DNA of 64,000 nucleotides from Candidatus Cloacimonas acidaminovorans str. Evry (GTDB lineage: Bacteria > Cloacimonadota > Cloacimonadia > Cloacimonadales > Cloacimonadaceae): positions 496,001-560,000 of the forward strand of contig NC_020449.1 in NCBI RefSeq assembly GCF_000146065.2, in the 5' to 3' direction. Positions 10,589 to 20,600 of the stretch are shown one piece after another (positions within the stretch are counted from its first letter, which is position 1; every line of letters begins with the position of its first letter). Under the pieces are notes generated by a model, which did not search any database, was not told the DNA's origin, and saw only the letters and a program-made list of their open reading frames with translations. Position numbers and translations under genes: made by a program.

Positions 10589-10906
10589 TTAGGGTTTTGG
10601 CATTTTAATTACCAGTAATCTTAAATTGGAATTTCCTTCATTGAACACACCGTGAGGAATATCCTTTGGACTTTCAATCAGAGTGTCTTCAGGAAAACTC
10701 TGTTTCTCTTCACCAATTTCCAAAGTGGCCGTTCCTTCCAATACATAGAAAGCCACATTTACAGGAGTGATATGTTTCTTTAAATGAGCTCCTGGTGCTA
10801 AATTAAGATGAACTATCTCTCCTTCGGGTGCTTCGTAAATTTTGGAACCCAAAATACCATTGGCATTTACTTTGGGTTTCACATCCTGCCAGGTTCTGCT
10901 TTTCAT
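10589..10906 (-). CDS. Small cupin-domain protein
   Basis: A 105-residue single cupin barrel. The metal-site pattern is partly visible: [16 protein letters not shown] (first motif, His residues) and [14 protein letters not shown] (second motif, with one His). Such stand-alone cupins are metal-binding or small-molecule-binding proteins whose substrate cannot be read from sequence. The gene has a strong AAGGAGG site and lies between the TetR gene and hcp with gaps of 9 and 17 bases, so all three are surely cotranscribed. It may serve in redox or nitrogen-oxide handling with Hcp; that role is inference. Confidence 0.85.
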   Translation of the reverse strand: MKSRTWQDVKPKVNANGILGSKIYEAPEGEIVHLNLAPGAHLKKHITPVNVAFYVLEGTATLEIGEEKQSFPEDTLIESPKDIPHGVFNEGNSNLRLLVIKMPKP

Positions 10907-10915
10907 TTTTCCTCC

Positions 10916-11503
10916 TTATTGTTTTGTTTCTATTAGTTTTATTATTGTTTCTATCAGTTCCGAACCCTCTTTCTTCAGATCAAAAGCGCCATCGCTCAAA
11001 TTCCACTGAGTAACCGTAAATCTCATTGAACCCACAATAATTCTGAATAATTGAGTTGGAGAAAGGTCACTTCGGATTTTGCCTTCCTGTTGTGCCTGAA
11101 TGATATAATTTTCCATTACCTGCTTGTGTTTATGCATAATACACTGATACTGACCTTTAAAAGTAGGATCATTTTTAAATAGCTCTTCGGAAAACATCAC
11201 TTTTGCCAGGTTGGGATGCTCACTGAAAAGGATATACCTATCCTCCACAAAATGCCTGATACTTTCAAGTGGAGAATAATCTTTTTCTCTTATTTCCTGT
11301 AAAACCTTATTTGAAAGTTCCTCAAAATAACCTAAAAGCGTTGTCACTAAATCCCTTTTACTTTTAAAATGTCTGTAAAGTGCTGCTTCTGTGACCCCTA
11401 TTTTAGTTGCCAGATTCTTTGTAGTTAGCTTTTCATAACCTTGATTAGCAATTATAGCAATTCCAGCCATTATTATATCTTTTTGTCTTTCAGTTAGTTC
11501 CAT
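10916..11503 (-). CDS. TetR/AcrR family transcriptional regulator
   Basis: The 195-residue protein has the N-terminal TetR helix-turn-helix (AIIANQGYEKLTTKNLATKI then GVTEAALYRHFKSKRDL), with a ligand-binding all-helical C-terminal part. The ATG at 11503 is preferred over a GTG ten codons upstream because AAGGAAATAAGG sits just before it and because the upstream stretch contains the probable operator. As first gene of the tetR-cupin-hcp operon it is likely autoregulated and probably senses a nitrogen oxide or redox signal; the ligand is unknown. Confidence 0.9.
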   Translation of the reverse strand: MELTERQKDIIMAGIAIIANQGYEKLTTKNLATKIGVTEAALYRHFKSKRDLVTTLLGYFEELSNKVLQEIREKDYSPLESIRHFVEDRYILFSEHPNLAKVMFSEELFKNDPTFKGQYQCIMHKHKQVMENYIIQAQQEGKIRSDLSPTQLFRIIVGSMRFTVTQWNLSDGAFDLKKEGSELIETIIKLIETKQ

Positions 11504-11517
11504 CCTTATTTCCTTAT

Positions 11518-11566
11518 GTAAGTAAGTATTCACTAACCAATATATTCAAGCCCGCATAAATGTCAA
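11518..11566 (-). promoter_or_regulatory. Promoter and candidate TetR operator of the hcp operon
   Basis: Read on the minus strand, TTGACA at 11566-11561 is followed after 16 bases by TATATT at 11544-11539, a near-consensus sigma-70-type promoter. Directly downstream, over the expected start site, lies GTTAGTGAATACTTACTTAC (11537-11518), an imperfect palindrome built on the TNAGT...ACTNA pattern often bound by TetR proteins. The operator assignment is inference from position and pattern. Confidence 0.65.
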
Positions 11567-11838
11567 GGAAAAAGTAAGAAAGGTTGAGAAGTCAAGAGAT
11601 AGAGAGGATACCTTATATTTGTGTAGCCGGAGGATGCGGTTCCTAAGCTGCAAAAAAATGCTGAGCTACAGCGAGTTCTGGCAACAAATTTTTCCAGTTT
11701 GTAACTTAAAGAAAAAAATAAATCGGCTTTGGTGTCCTTAGTAACCTCATTGTTCTTAGTGTAAATAAATCTGCGTGAGTTATTTTTTAATTGTTAATCC
11801 AAGCATATCACCTTAGTATATTATTAGAGGAATATAGT
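11567..11838. other. Intergenic gap between divergent tetR and hydE
   Basis: No gene is visible. Near its right end a stretch (11731-11777) resembles another just upstream of ebfC (12940-12984): both contain a TGTTCT..GT.TAAATAAATCT core, so it may be a weak dispersed repeat. The hydE promoter should lie here but is not clear. Confidence 0.4.
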
Positions 11839-12909
11839 ATGCGTCCGGATAAAAATAAACTAATAGAACTGCTTTCCACCGAAGGGGAAGAGAACCTTCA
11901 AACATTATATAATCAGGCATACAAGGTTAAAAAAAAGTATGTGGGCACTACCGTATACCTGCGTGGTTTAATTGAGCTTAGTAATATCTGTTCCAAGAAT
12001 TGTTATTATTGTGGAATCCGTAGTGGCAATAAAGAACTTAAGCGTTATCAGATCAGTTATGAAGAGGCAATTGCAGAGGCAAAATTATGCCAACAAATGC
12101 ATTATGGTTCAATTGTTATTCAGGCAGGGGAAAGAAACGATAAACCTTGGATTGATTTCATCACCAAGCTCATAATAGGGATCAAAGAACTTTCTGAAGG
12201 TAAATTAGGAATTACTTTATCCCTTGGAGAACAAAAGTTAGAGGTCTATCAGCAATGGTTTGAAGCAGGAGCACATCGTTATCTTTTACGCATTGAGACC
12301 TCCAATGAAGAGTTATACAAATCATTACATCCAGCTGCTCAAAGTTTTGAAAAACGTTTAAAATGCTTGCATTTAATAAAAGAATGCGGTTATCAAGTTG
12401 GCACAGGAGTTATGATTGGTTTACCAGGACAAACAATTGAGGATTTAGCCAATGATATACTCTTTTTCTATGATGAAGATATAGATATGTTAGGAATGGG
12501 ACCCTATATCCCTCATCATAATACACCTTTAAAGCATTTGGTAGATAGTTTTAATCCTGCAGAGGCATTAAAAATGGGACTTAAAATGATTGCTGCGTGT
12601 CGCATAGCTCTAAAAGATATTAATATTGCTTCTACTACTGCTTTGCAAGCACTACATCCGGAAGGTAGAGAACTGGGGTTAAAAGCAGGTGCCAATGTTT
12701 TAATGCCTAATATAACTGATACAAAATACAGAAAGGGTTATCAACTTTACGAGGGGAAACCTGGCTTGAATGAAACTGCTATTCAATATCAAAAGGAATT
12801 GGAACAACGCATTTCTGCTCTTGGAGAAACAATTGGCTACGATGAATGGGGCGATTCAAAACATTTTTACAGCCGAGAAGTGCAGAGGACAATGAAGAAT
12901 GAAAAATGA
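11839..12909 (+). CDS. hydE: Radical SAM maturase, HydE-like ([FeFe]-hydrogenase assembly)
   Basis: HydE is a radical SAM enzyme that acts on a cysteine-derived precursor to supply part of the H-cluster of [FeFe]-hydrogenase. The 356-residue protein has the CX3CX2C cluster motif CSKNCYYCG followed by IRSGNKELKRYQIS, then IVIQAGERND and a TIM-barrel with GVMIGLPGQTIEDLANDI, all typical of HydE. The ATG at 11839 has GAGG eight bases upstream; a longer frame exists but lacks a ribosome site. HydF and HydG are not nearby. The closely related PylB family is the main alternative, less likely because no pyrrolysine genes are seen. Confidence 0.85.
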   Translation: MRPDKNKLIELLSTEGEENLQTLYNQAYKVKKKYVGTTVYLRGLIELSNICSKNCYYCGIRSGNKELKRYQISYEEAIAEAKLCQQMHYGSIVIQAGERNDKPWIDFITKLIIGIKELSEGKLGITLSLGEQKLEVYQQWFEAGAHRYLLRIETSNEELYKSLHPAAQSFEKRLKCLHLIKECGYQVGTGVMIGLPGQTIEDLANDILFFYDEDIDMLGMGPYIPHHNTPLKHLVDSFNPAEALKMGLKMIAACRIALKDINIASTTALQALHPEGRELGLKAGANVLMPNITDTKYRKGYQLYEGKPGLNETAIQYQKELEQRISALGETIGYDEWGDSKHFYSREVQRTMKNEK

Positions 12910-12998
12910 AGATAGCTCCGAAACCCAAAAGAAATCTCGGTGCTATCCGTGTTTTCGGTGTTCTCGGTATAAATAAATCTTTTCCTTGACGGATACAC

Positions 12999-13015
12999 CT
13001 TATTCCAAGAATAAG
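12999..13015. promoter_or_regulatory. Short palindrome upstream of ebfC
   Basis: CTTATTC CAA GAATAAG is a perfect 7-bp inverted repeat 29 bases before the ebfC start and just after a TTGAC box at 12985. It could be an operator or mRNA hairpin; no regulator can be named. Confidence 0.3.
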
Positions 13016-13043
13016 CACAATACTATAAGAAAAGGAGTTTTAT

Positions 13044-13367
13044 ATGCTTCCCGGTGGAAAAAATATGCAGCAATTGATGAAACAAGCTCAAAAGATGCAG
13101 GCAGAAATAATGAAACAACAAGAAGAACTGGCTAATACAGTTTTTTCCGCTTCTTCAGGTGGAGGAATGGTAACTGTTGAAATGAATGGACAGTTTGAAG
13201 TTGTTTCCTTAAAAATAGACCCTCAAGTTGTTGATCCGGAAGATGTTGAAATGCTGGAAGACCTTATTACTGCAGCAGTTCAGGAAGTTCTAAACAAGGT
13301 GAATGAAGCATCCAGCAGTGTAATGAGTAAAGTTACAGGCGGAATTAATATTCCCGGTTTGGGCTAA
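13044..13367 (+). CDS. ebfC: YbaB/EbfC nucleoid-associated protein
   Basis: A 107-residue DNA-binding protein of the YbaB/EbfC family, which forms dimers shaped like tweezers and binds DNA broadly. Length and sequence fit: the N-terminal helix with MQQLMKQAQKMQAEIMK, a glycine-rich strand region SSGGGMVTVEMNGQFEV, and the helix DLITAAVQEVLNKV. AAGGAG precedes the ATG. Its stop codon is immediately followed by the recR ATG, the ybaB-recR pairing seen in many bacteria, which suggests a link to recombinational repair. Confidence 0.95.
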   Translation: MLPGGKNMQQLMKQAQKMQAEIMKQQEELANTVFSASSGGGMVTVEMNGQFEVVSLKIDPQVVDPEDVEMLEDLITAAVQEVLNKVNEASSSVMSKVTGGINIPGLG

Positions 13368-13967
13368 ATGCTTTTTTCCGAAAACTTAGAAAAACTAATT
13401 CAGAGCTTTAACCGTTTTCCTGGTATTGGACGCAAAACCGCTCAACGACTTGCCTGGTATCTGGTTGCGCAGGATAAAAACTTTGCTTTAAACCTGGCGG
13501 AAACAATAAAAACAACCGTTGAGAGTTTTAAAACCTGCAGTCAATGTAATATGCTTTCAGAAAGCGATCCCTGTCCTTTTTGCATTTCTCCAGACCGTTC
13601 CGACAGTTATCTTTGCGTGGTAGAAAACAGTTCCGACATCCAGATATTAGAAGGTATGAACGAATTTAAAGGCAGGTATTTTGTTTTAGGGCATTTGCTT
13701 TCCCCTTTAGATGGCTACGGACCTGAACAAATAAACACGGCTATGTTATTGGAGAGAATAGAAAATCTTCATCCGAGTGAAGTTATTTTAGCTCTAAAAC
13801 CCTCTGCGGAAGGTGAAGCAACAATTCACTATCTTTGGGAATTGCTAAAAGATAAAGGAATCAGCATAACCCGCCTTTCAACCGGAATTCCTTTCGGAGG
13901 AGACCTGGAATACAGTAACTTAAATACTTTAGCCAATGCCTGGAAACGCAGATATACCGTTCAGTAA
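13368..13967 (+). CDS. recR: Recombination mediator RecR
   Basis: RecR works with RecF/RecO to load RecA at gaps. The 199-residue length is standard. Visible are the helix-hairpin-helix FPGIGRKTAQRLAWYL, the C4 zinc finger (CSQCNMLSESDPCPFC, residues about 57-72) and the Toprim domain with VVENSSDIQILEG and the Walker-like RLSTGIPFGGDLEYSN. It starts directly after the ebfC stop codon and ends one base before the riboflavin synthase ATG, so it is the middle gene of a tight operon. Confidence 0.96.
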   Translation: MLFSENLEKLIQSFNRFPGIGRKTAQRLAWYLVAQDKNFALNLAETIKTTVESFKTCSQCNMLSESDPCPFCISPDRSDSYLCVVENSSDIQILEGMNEFKGRYFVLGHLLSPLDGYGPEQINTAMLLERIENLHPSEVILALKPSAEGEATIHYLWELLKDKGISITRLSTGIPFGGDLEYSNLNTLANAWKRRYTVQ

Positions 13968-13968
13968 T

Positions 13969-14559
13969 ATGTTTACCGGAATTATTGAAGCAACGGAAAA
14001 AATAATTACTCTCCAGCCAATAAGCGGAAAAAAGCTGATAACAATTTCCCGACCCGCTATTTTTGATGACCTGAAAATTGGTTGCAGTATTGCTTGTGAT
14101 GGAATTTGCCTTACAGTTGTTCAGTTTGATGACAAGGCATTTACAGTGGAAATAATGAACGAGACACTCCAAAAAAGCACAGCTAAAAACTGGACTTCGG
14201 GTAAAATCTTAAATCTGGAAAGAGCATTAAAACTGAATTCTCGTGTGGATGGACACTTTGTTCAGGGTCATATAGATAGAGAATTGCGCTTGATTTCACA
14301 TCTGAAAAGAGAAGGAACCGATTATCTGCATTTGGAATTTCCCCGTCAGGAAAGCAATCTAATTGTTCCTCAAGGTGCAATTGCTCTGAATGGAGTTAGT
14401 TTAACCATAGCGGAAATTCGCAGTAATTATTTTAGTGTTGCCTTAATTGGTCATACTTTAACGCATACAAATCTGGGAACAATAAAAACTGGCGAAAAGG
14501 TAAATGTGGAGTATGATATCTTAGGCAAGTATGTTTTATCGCAGATACCGAAAGGTTAA
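13969..14559 (+). CDS. ribE: Riboflavin synthase alpha subunit
   Basis: This enzyme dismutates two 6,7-dimethyl-8-ribityllumazine molecules to riboflavin. The protein (196 residues) starts with the hallmark MFTGIIEA and has two lumazine-binding repeats: first SIACDGICLTVV and the linker GHFVQGHIDR, second GAIALNGVSLTIAEI and IGHTLTHTNLG. The ATG at 13969 is chosen because it gives the invariant N-terminus, although an in-frame ATG lies upstream inside recR. Other riboflavin genes are not adjacent. Confidence 0.96.
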   Translation: MFTGIIEATEKIITLQPISGKKLITISRPAIFDDLKIGCSIACDGICLTVVQFDDKAFTVEIMNETLQKSTAKNWTSGKILNLERALKLNSRVDGHFVQGHIDRELRLISHLKREGTDYLHLEFPRQESNLIVPQGAIALNGVSLTIAEIRSNYFSVALIGHTLTHTNLGTIKTGEKVNVEYDILGKYVLSQIPKG

Positions 14560-14602
14560 TCAAAAACAGATAAAATTGTTTTACCCCAAAGGGCTAAAGT
14601 TT

Positions 14603-15886
14603 ATGAGATTTAATAAGACCTTTATCTGCCTCTTCTCTCTGCTGATTATACTATTTCTAATCAGCGGTTGTGGCAATAAACGCAGTCCTACAGGCGGTCC
14701 TCAAGATATTGATAAGCCAGTAGTTCTGGAAAGTTCTCCGGCAGAATTTGGTGATATTTCTTCAGGATATATTGAGATATCTTTTTCTAAGCCAATGGAT
14801 AGGAATACATTAGCCAATTCTATTTACATCTATCCTCCCGTGCAGAATAAAAAAATTACCTTGGATGGAGCCAATCTTAAAATTCATATTAAGGAATTCT
14901 TAAAGCCCGATACCAATTACTTTATTACTTTAACCAAGCGTCTTAAGGATTTACGTGGCAACACCTTGGAAAAGAATCAAACCCTTATTTACCGCAATGG
15001 AAAACTTGCCACCAATCGTATTGCCGGAACAATTACTTATGAAGAACCAACTGATAAGGGTTTGCCTTTGGAGCTAACTCTTTTGTCTGCTGATTCTTTA
15101 TTGGTTTTAAGCAGTGTTATTCAAGGTGGTGCTTATGCCATTGACAACTTGAATCCTCAGAAACATATCCTCCGTACTTATATAGATAAAGATTTTAATG
15201 GCCGTTACGATTTTGGGAGAGAGCCATTTTTTGAAGGGATTACCGATGGTTCTTCCGTGGCAACTTTAAATATTACAATGGCTTACGGTGATACTACGAG
15301 AGCTAAAATATCCCAAGTGAATGTGCTTAGTGACCGCGAACTGCAAGTTATTTTAAGTGAAGATATTAAGAGCTATGATGAACTTAGCATCCAGACAAAA
15401 AATACCCCCCTATCCATTGCCTATCAATTGATTGAAGGATATATAATTAATTTATTAACCGCCAAAATGGATAGCACGGAATATACCTTAACCCTTACCG
15501 GAGTGAAAGATAAAAAAGATAACATCAGTAACAAACTGGAAACCAAATTTAAAGTTAGACCCGTAGCTGATACTTTGGCTCCCAAAATCATTTTTACAAA
15601 TCCCAGAAACGGTGCTTCGGTAAATACTCTTTTACCTGTTTTGGAAATCCATTTTAATGAAATTATTCCGAAAGCCAATATTAAAGCCAAATTGCTCTGC
15701 GGAAATCAGGAAATTCCTCTCAAACATTTGTCTGAAACGGGACGCATTCACCGTTTTCAACCCCCAAAAGAACTGGAAAATTACAAAAGCCATCTGCTGA
15801 TTATCAGTTCAGAAACCACAGATTTTAGCGGTAATCACCTTAAAAATGATTATGAATTGCAGTTTCTACCTCTCCTGAGAAAATAG
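14603..15886 (+). CDS. Lipoprotein with Ig-like (Big_5) domain
   Basis: A 427-residue envelope protein with a lipoprotein signal (lipobox LISGC, residues about 17-21) followed by SPTGGPQDIDKPVV. The segment after it resembles the bacterial Ig-like Big_5 fold (SPAEFGDISSGYIEISFSKP, then MDRNTLANSIYIYPPV), and a second similar unit comes near the C-terminus (PRNGASVNTLLPVLEIHFNE). The central part, with RTYIDKDFNGRYDFGREPFF, matches a pattern common in FCB-group surface proteins. The ATG at 14603 is selected because it starts the signal peptide. It may be cotranscribed with ribE (gap 43 bases). Function unknown. Confidence 0.8.
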   Translation: MRFNKTFICLFSLLIILFLISGCGNKRSPTGGPQDIDKPVVLESSPAEFGDISSGYIEISFSKPMDRNTLANSIYIYPPVQNKKITLDGANLKIHIKEFLKPDTNYFITLTKRLKDLRGNTLEKNQTLIYRNGKLATNRIAGTITYEEPTDKGLPLELTLLSADSLLVLSSVIQGGAYAIDNLNPQKHILRTYIDKDFNGRYDFGREPFFEGITDGSSVATLNITMAYGDTTRAKISQVNVLSDRELQVILSEDIKSYDELSIQTKNTPLSIAYQLIEGYIINLLTAKMDSTEYTLTLTGVKDKKDNISNKLETKFKVRPVADTLAPKIIFTNPRNGASVNTLLPVLEIHFNEIIPKANIKAKLLCGNQEIPLKHLSETGRIHRFQPPKELENYKSHLLIISSETTDFSGNHLKNDYELQFLPLLRK

Positions 15887-16090
15887 ATATCAGGATAATA
15901 GCTCTGGAAGGAAAAGGATTTAAGGGATTTTTAATTTAAGGTTGAGAGGGTTGGAGAAAATTTTAAGTCACAATTTTCACCTGACTTCCAGAAAACCACA
16001 ATCTACGAATTATCTCACTTACAACTGCATTTTAACGGGCTTCCAAAGTGAAAAATTGTGAGTTAAAATAGAAATCGTCCATCTTCATAG
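15887..16090. other. Intergenic DNA with diverged repeat cores
   Basis: No gene. It carries two degenerate copies of the 31-bp family found at 1837-1929 (GTCACAATTTTCACCTG at about 15966 and GTGAAAAATTGTGAGTTAAA at about 16048), in opposite orientations. Confidence 0.5.
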
Positions 16091-16312
16091 CGCCGGGTTA
16101 AAACCCGTCGTTCATACCTGTCGTTCCTACGGAACTTATTCTTAAAAAAAGAAATAGGTAGTTTCCTTTACTCTTTTCGCCGGGTTAAAACCCGTCGTTA
16201 AAATCTTTCGTTCCTACGGAACTTATTCTTAAAAAAAGAAATAGGTAGTTTCCTTTACTCTTTTCGCCGGGTTAAAACCCGTCGTTAATACCTGTCGTTC
16301 CTACGGAACTTT
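16091..16312. repeat. 87-bp tandem repeat, 2.6 copies
   Basis: Units start at 16091, 16178 and 16265; the last is truncated. Each contains two small palindromes, CGGGTTAAAACCCG and GTTCCTACGGAAC, joined by a conserved A-rich stretch, so RNA from either strand would fold into paired hairpins. Copies are nearly identical, pointing to recent duplication. There is no variable spacer, so it is not CRISPR. REP-like intergenic element is the best description. Confidence 0.85.
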
Positions 16313-16388
16313 TTTTCTATTATTTGTGGTTTATGAATATAAATATTGTATAAAATATGGAGTTACCGATACAATATTGTATTCTTCC

Positions 16389-16517
16389 CAGGAATTCTCC
16401 TAACTCCTACAAAATAAATATAATTCCGTTTTCTTCCTTAATAGCATTGCTTACCCATTGCTTACCCATTACTAATGGCATTAGCAATGAGTCCGTATTG
16501 AGTAAGCAATGCTACTT
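16389..16517. repeat. Dispersed intergenic repeat, copy B (inverted partner of 1614-1744)
   Basis: Its reverse complement matches copy A over about 130 bp with few changes, including the TTAGGAGAATTCCTG end and the AGCAATGGGTAAGCAATG core. The outer inverted repeat is less perfect here (TACTTGGG in place of TATTAAGG). It lies downstream of the rpsG terminator region. Confidence 0.8.
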
Positions 16518-16666
16518 GGGACAATAACTTACAAAAGTGTAAACGAAGGATACCGTTCCTCCGCAAGAATAATGGTTAAAAAAAAAGTGTTTGTAGATAA
16601 CTCCGTAATGGGCAGAAAAATATTTCGTTACAGTAGAATTAGAAGCGGATAAAGGTAATAAAAGAA

Positions 16667-16701
16667 AATGCCTTCACTCTCATCAGATGAGTAAAGGCAT
16701 T
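16667..16701 (-). terminator. Terminator after rpsG
   Basis: AATGCCTT.CACTC pairs with GAGT.AAGGCATT around a short loop, followed on the minus strand by a T-rich tract. It begins 29 bases past the rpsG stop and probably ends the long rpoBC-rpsL-rpsG transcript. Confidence 0.75.
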
Positions 16702-16729
16702 AAATATTCTGATACCTTAAAAAAAGAGC

Positions 16730-17200
16730 TTACCATCTTAAATGGGCAAAAGCTTTATTGGCTTCAGCCATTTTATGGGTATCCTCTCTTTTCTTTATGG
16801 AAGCGCCTTCTTTTTTATGAGCTGCAATAAGTTCGGCGGCAAGTTTTTCGGTCATTGTCTTTTCGCTTCTTGCGCGTGCGTTGGCAATAATCCAGCGGAA
16901 AGCTAATGCTTTACCGTTTTTTTCATTTACCTCAATAGGAATTTGATAGGTTGCTCCTCCCACGCGTCGGGAAACAACTTTAACTAAAGGACGAACATTA
17001 TCCAAGGCGGATTTGAAGACAACAAGGGGGTCTTCTTTCGTTTTAGCAGCGATTATATCAAAAGCACCATACACGATTTTTTCGGCGATGCTTTTTTTGC
17101 CTTTAACCATCAGGCAGTTCATAAATTTGGTAACGGTAATATCGTTGTATTTAGGATCCGGAAGGACTTCCCGGACAACAGCTCTATGTTTTCTAGGCAT
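16730..17200 (-). CDS. rpsG: 30S ribosomal protein S7
   Basis: S7 nucleates assembly of the 30S head and binds 16S rRNA near the decoding site. The 156-residue length is standard, with conserved [32 protein letters not shown]-like ([16 protein letters not shown]) and the C-terminal [15 protein letters not shown]. It follows rpsL by 16 bases in the usual str order; fusA and a second tuf are not downstream here, the operon ending at a terminator. Confidence 0.98.
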   Translation of the reverse strand: MPRKHRAVVREVLPDPKYNDITVTKFMNCLMVKGKKSIAEKIVYGAFDIIAAKTKEDPLVVFKSALDNVRPLVKVVSRRVGGATYQIPIEVNEKNGKALAFRWIIANARARSEKTMTEKLAAELIAAHKKEGASIKKREDTHKMAEANKAFAHLRW

Positions 17201-17216
17201 AAGTTCTATCCTCCCT

Positions 17217-17603
17217 TTACTTTACGGTTTTTGCTTTAGGTCGTTTGGTTCCATATTTGGAACGGGACTTTTCGCGTTTTTCTACTCCAGCGGAATCAAG
17301 AGCTCCGCGAACGATATGATAACGAACACCCGGAAGGTCTTTCACGCGTCCTCCGCGCACTAAAACAATAGAGTGTTCCTGTAAGTTATGACCTTCACCG
17401 GGAATATATGCTGTAACTTCAAATCCATTTACAAGACGGACACGAGCTACTTTTCTGAGAGCTGAATTAGGTTTTTTGGGCGTTGTTGTATAAACACGAG
17501 TACAAACTCCGCGCCTTTGCGGACATTCCATAAGCGCCCTGTTTTTTCTTTTCTTTTCAACTTCAGCTCTTCCTTTACGGACTAATTGGTTAATAGTTGG
17601 CAC
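17217..17603 (-). CDS. rpsL: 30S ribosomal protein S12
   Basis: S12 sits at the decoding centre and controls fidelity. The 128 residues contain the invariant [17 protein letters not shown] and [20 protein letters not shown] segments, where streptomycin-resistance changes arise in other species; the usual Lys residues are present. The start is GTG, with AAAAGGAG upstream, giving the standard N-terminus [11 protein letters not shown]. It lies between rpoC and rpsG. Confidence 0.98.
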   Translation of the reverse strand: MPTINQLVRKGRAEVEKKRKNRALMECPQRRGVCTRVYTTTPKKPNSALRKVARVRLVNGFEVTAYIPGEGHNLQEHSIVLVRGGRVKDLPGVRYHIVRGALDSAGVEKREKSRSKYGTKRPKAKTVK

Positions 17604-17645
17604 TGATTTTCTCCTTTTCTATATTTTTAGTGTTTAAGATTATTT

Positions 17646-20600
17646 TTAGAAATCAAGGTAGTCCCCGCTTTCTTCTTCTTTTGAACGATGTGCAAACTCG
17701 TCAATAATCTGAGCAACAGTTTTACCTTCGTTAACTGCCTTTTTAAGCATATTGTTATAGAGTTTGGTTCCTGTTCCGACAGGTATTCTGTGACCGATAA
17801 TAATGCTTTCTTTCAAGCCCTCAAGATGATCAACCCTGCCCTCAATAGCTGCCTTGGTAAGCACTTTTGTGGTTTCCTGGAAGGAAGCTGCAGAAAGCCA
17901 GCTCTCGGTTAACAGAGATGTTTTGGTAATTCCTAAAAGCAATTGTTCAAACTGGGCAGGTGTTTTGCCAAATTCAATTGCTTCGCGGTTTTCTTTTTCC
18001 ACCAGAACCTTATCAACAATATCACCCTGCAGGAAACTGGTGCTGCCGCTATCTGTAATTCTAACCTTTTTAAACATTTGGCGAATAATAACGCTCACAT
18101 GTTTATCGTCAATTTTCACACCCTGCTTGCGGTAAATTTCCTGAATTTCGTTTAAAATCAGGATTTGAGCTTCAATAACCCCTTTCACTAACATATCATG
18201 TGGGTCAAGAGGACCGTCAGATAGTGCATCCCCACTTTCCACATAGTCACCCTGATGAACGATAATCCGCTTTCCGGAAGGAATTATATACTTTCTGCCT
18301 GCAAGAGGTTGATGCATAGTAACATTATCACCTATTTCCACAATACTTTCCTGCTCTGGGGGAACGGCGTAAAGTTTGCCGCAAAGAGGAGTTCCTTTTT
18401 TAACTGATTCTCCCTCTTTAACCAGAATTTGCAAGCCCTTAGGGACAGGATATTGAACCGGGTTTTGATTGCGTTTAGCAACCTGAATAATCTTCTTCCG
18501 GTTTTCTTCAATAATACTTACCTTGCCATCGTTTTCACTATAAACGGCTTTGTCGGGAAGGACGGCAATATATTGATTTTTATCTTCATCATAAAGGACT
18601 ACGACCTTTCCATCACAAGGTGCGAAAAGTCCATTAGGTGGTGTAACAAAAATATCTCTTCCGGTTTTCTTTAAACCACCGATAGTAACAATTCCGTCAA
18701 TATCGGAAATTTTGGCTTTATCTTTGGGAACTCTTGCTTCAAAAAGGTCTTGCACACGAGGCAAACCACCTGTAATATCGCGTTGTTTAATTGTCATTCG
18801 TGATGTCTGACCTAAAATATCACCAATATGGACAAAGCTGCCATCTTCCACGCGGACAATAAGTCCCGTTGGCAGAGGTATTAAACGCACTGTTCCGTCT
18901 TCACCTACAATTCTGAATTGAGGTTGTTTTCTCCGGTCTTTGGATTCAATGATGGTAAGCTCGCGAGCCATAGTAATATCGTTATATTCTTCTTTATAGG
19001 TTATATCTTTGATGAAATTCTCATAATGCAAAACACCTTTGGCTGTTGAGATAAGAGGATTATTGAACTGATCCCAGGAAAGAAGTTTTGTATCTTTAGC
19101 CACCTTTTGACCATCCTGAACATGAACGGTAGCTGCGTATTCTACTTTAAACTCTTCCAAAACCTTATTCTCATCATTTTCATCCACAATTAAGATTTTA
19201 CCCAAATAACTCACGGAAATAAGCTGATTTTCCGTATTGATAACGGTATTCATGCGGTCAAATTTTACAATTCCATCATGCGAAGCAACAACTTCTGCCA
19301 GTTCGGTAGCTGTAGAAGCAGCGCCTCCAATATGGAAAGTTCTAAGCGTTAATTGTGTTCCCGGTTCACCAATACTTTGAGCTGCAATAATTCCAACAGG
19401 ATCACCAATAGTAGCAGGTTTCTGAGTAGCAAGATTGCGACCGTAACATTTGGCACAAATTCCTTTTTCTGCTTCACAGGTAAGAATGCTGCGCACATGG
19501 ACAGAAATCAAACCGTGATTTTGAATAGTTCTTGCCATTTTGTTACTGATTTCTTCACCTGCGGAAACTAATATTCTGCCTGTGATAGGACTTACGATAT
19601 CATCAACTGCTGTTCTTCCCTGAATGCGTTCTGCCAGGGTTTGCACAATTTCATTTCCTTCTTTAAGGGCTGTCATATTCACACCCCTTGTGGTTCCGCA
19701 ATCCTCAATTGTGATAATAGCATTTTGTGCCACATCAACCAAACGGCGTGTAAGATATCCTGCATCCGCTGTTTTAAGTGCTGTATCAGCTAATCCTTTA
19801 CGAGCTCCGTGAGTGGAAACAAAATATTCAAGAACAGTAAGTCCTTCCTTAAAATTACTTTTAATTGGGGTTTCAATAACATCTGCTCCACCTGTTGAAC
19901 CTATTTTAGTTGGCTTATCCATTAAACCGCGCATTCCACCCAATTGTTTAATCTGGTCTTTGCTGCCGCGGGCACCTGATTTATACATCATATAAATAGA
20001 ATTTAAGCCATTTCTGGTTTTAGAAAGCTCTTCCATCATTTCGTCGGTAACGCGAACAGTTGTTTTCTTCCATTGGTCCACAACTCGTCCGAAGCGTTCA
20101 TTTTCCGTAATTCCGCCTTTCTGGTGAAGATCGGTTATTTTTTTTACTTCCTGATCAGCTTGGGCAATAATTTCATCTTTCCGTTTAGGAACTACAATAT
20201 CATCAAAGCTGAAAGTAACGCCTGCACGAGTGGCATAATGAAATCCCAATTCTTTAATCTGGTCCAGAATTTGAGCTGTTCTCCATTGTCCTACTGCATC
20301 AAAACAAAGCATAGCCAAATCATTCAATTTCCCCTTGTCAAATACGATGTTTTGAAAGCCGACTTCCGGAGGCATTATCTGGTTGAAAATAACCCTTCCT
20401 ACAGTGGTAACAATATATTCGGATTCCAATTTCAGACGAATCCAGGTATGCAGGTCTAAATTGCGTTCATAAACTGTTTCACCTTTGGAGCTGCAAAATT
20501 GTTCTTCTGCTTCGTAAGCAGCAATAACTTCATCAGGACCGTAAAAATGTCTCAATTTTTCTATTTCCACAGGTGGCGGTGTTTCTTCCATAGTTAAATA

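Noticed and set aside
16091-16312. CRISPR array
   Set aside because: The 87-bp units are nearly identical over their full length with no unique spacers, and no cas genes are near.
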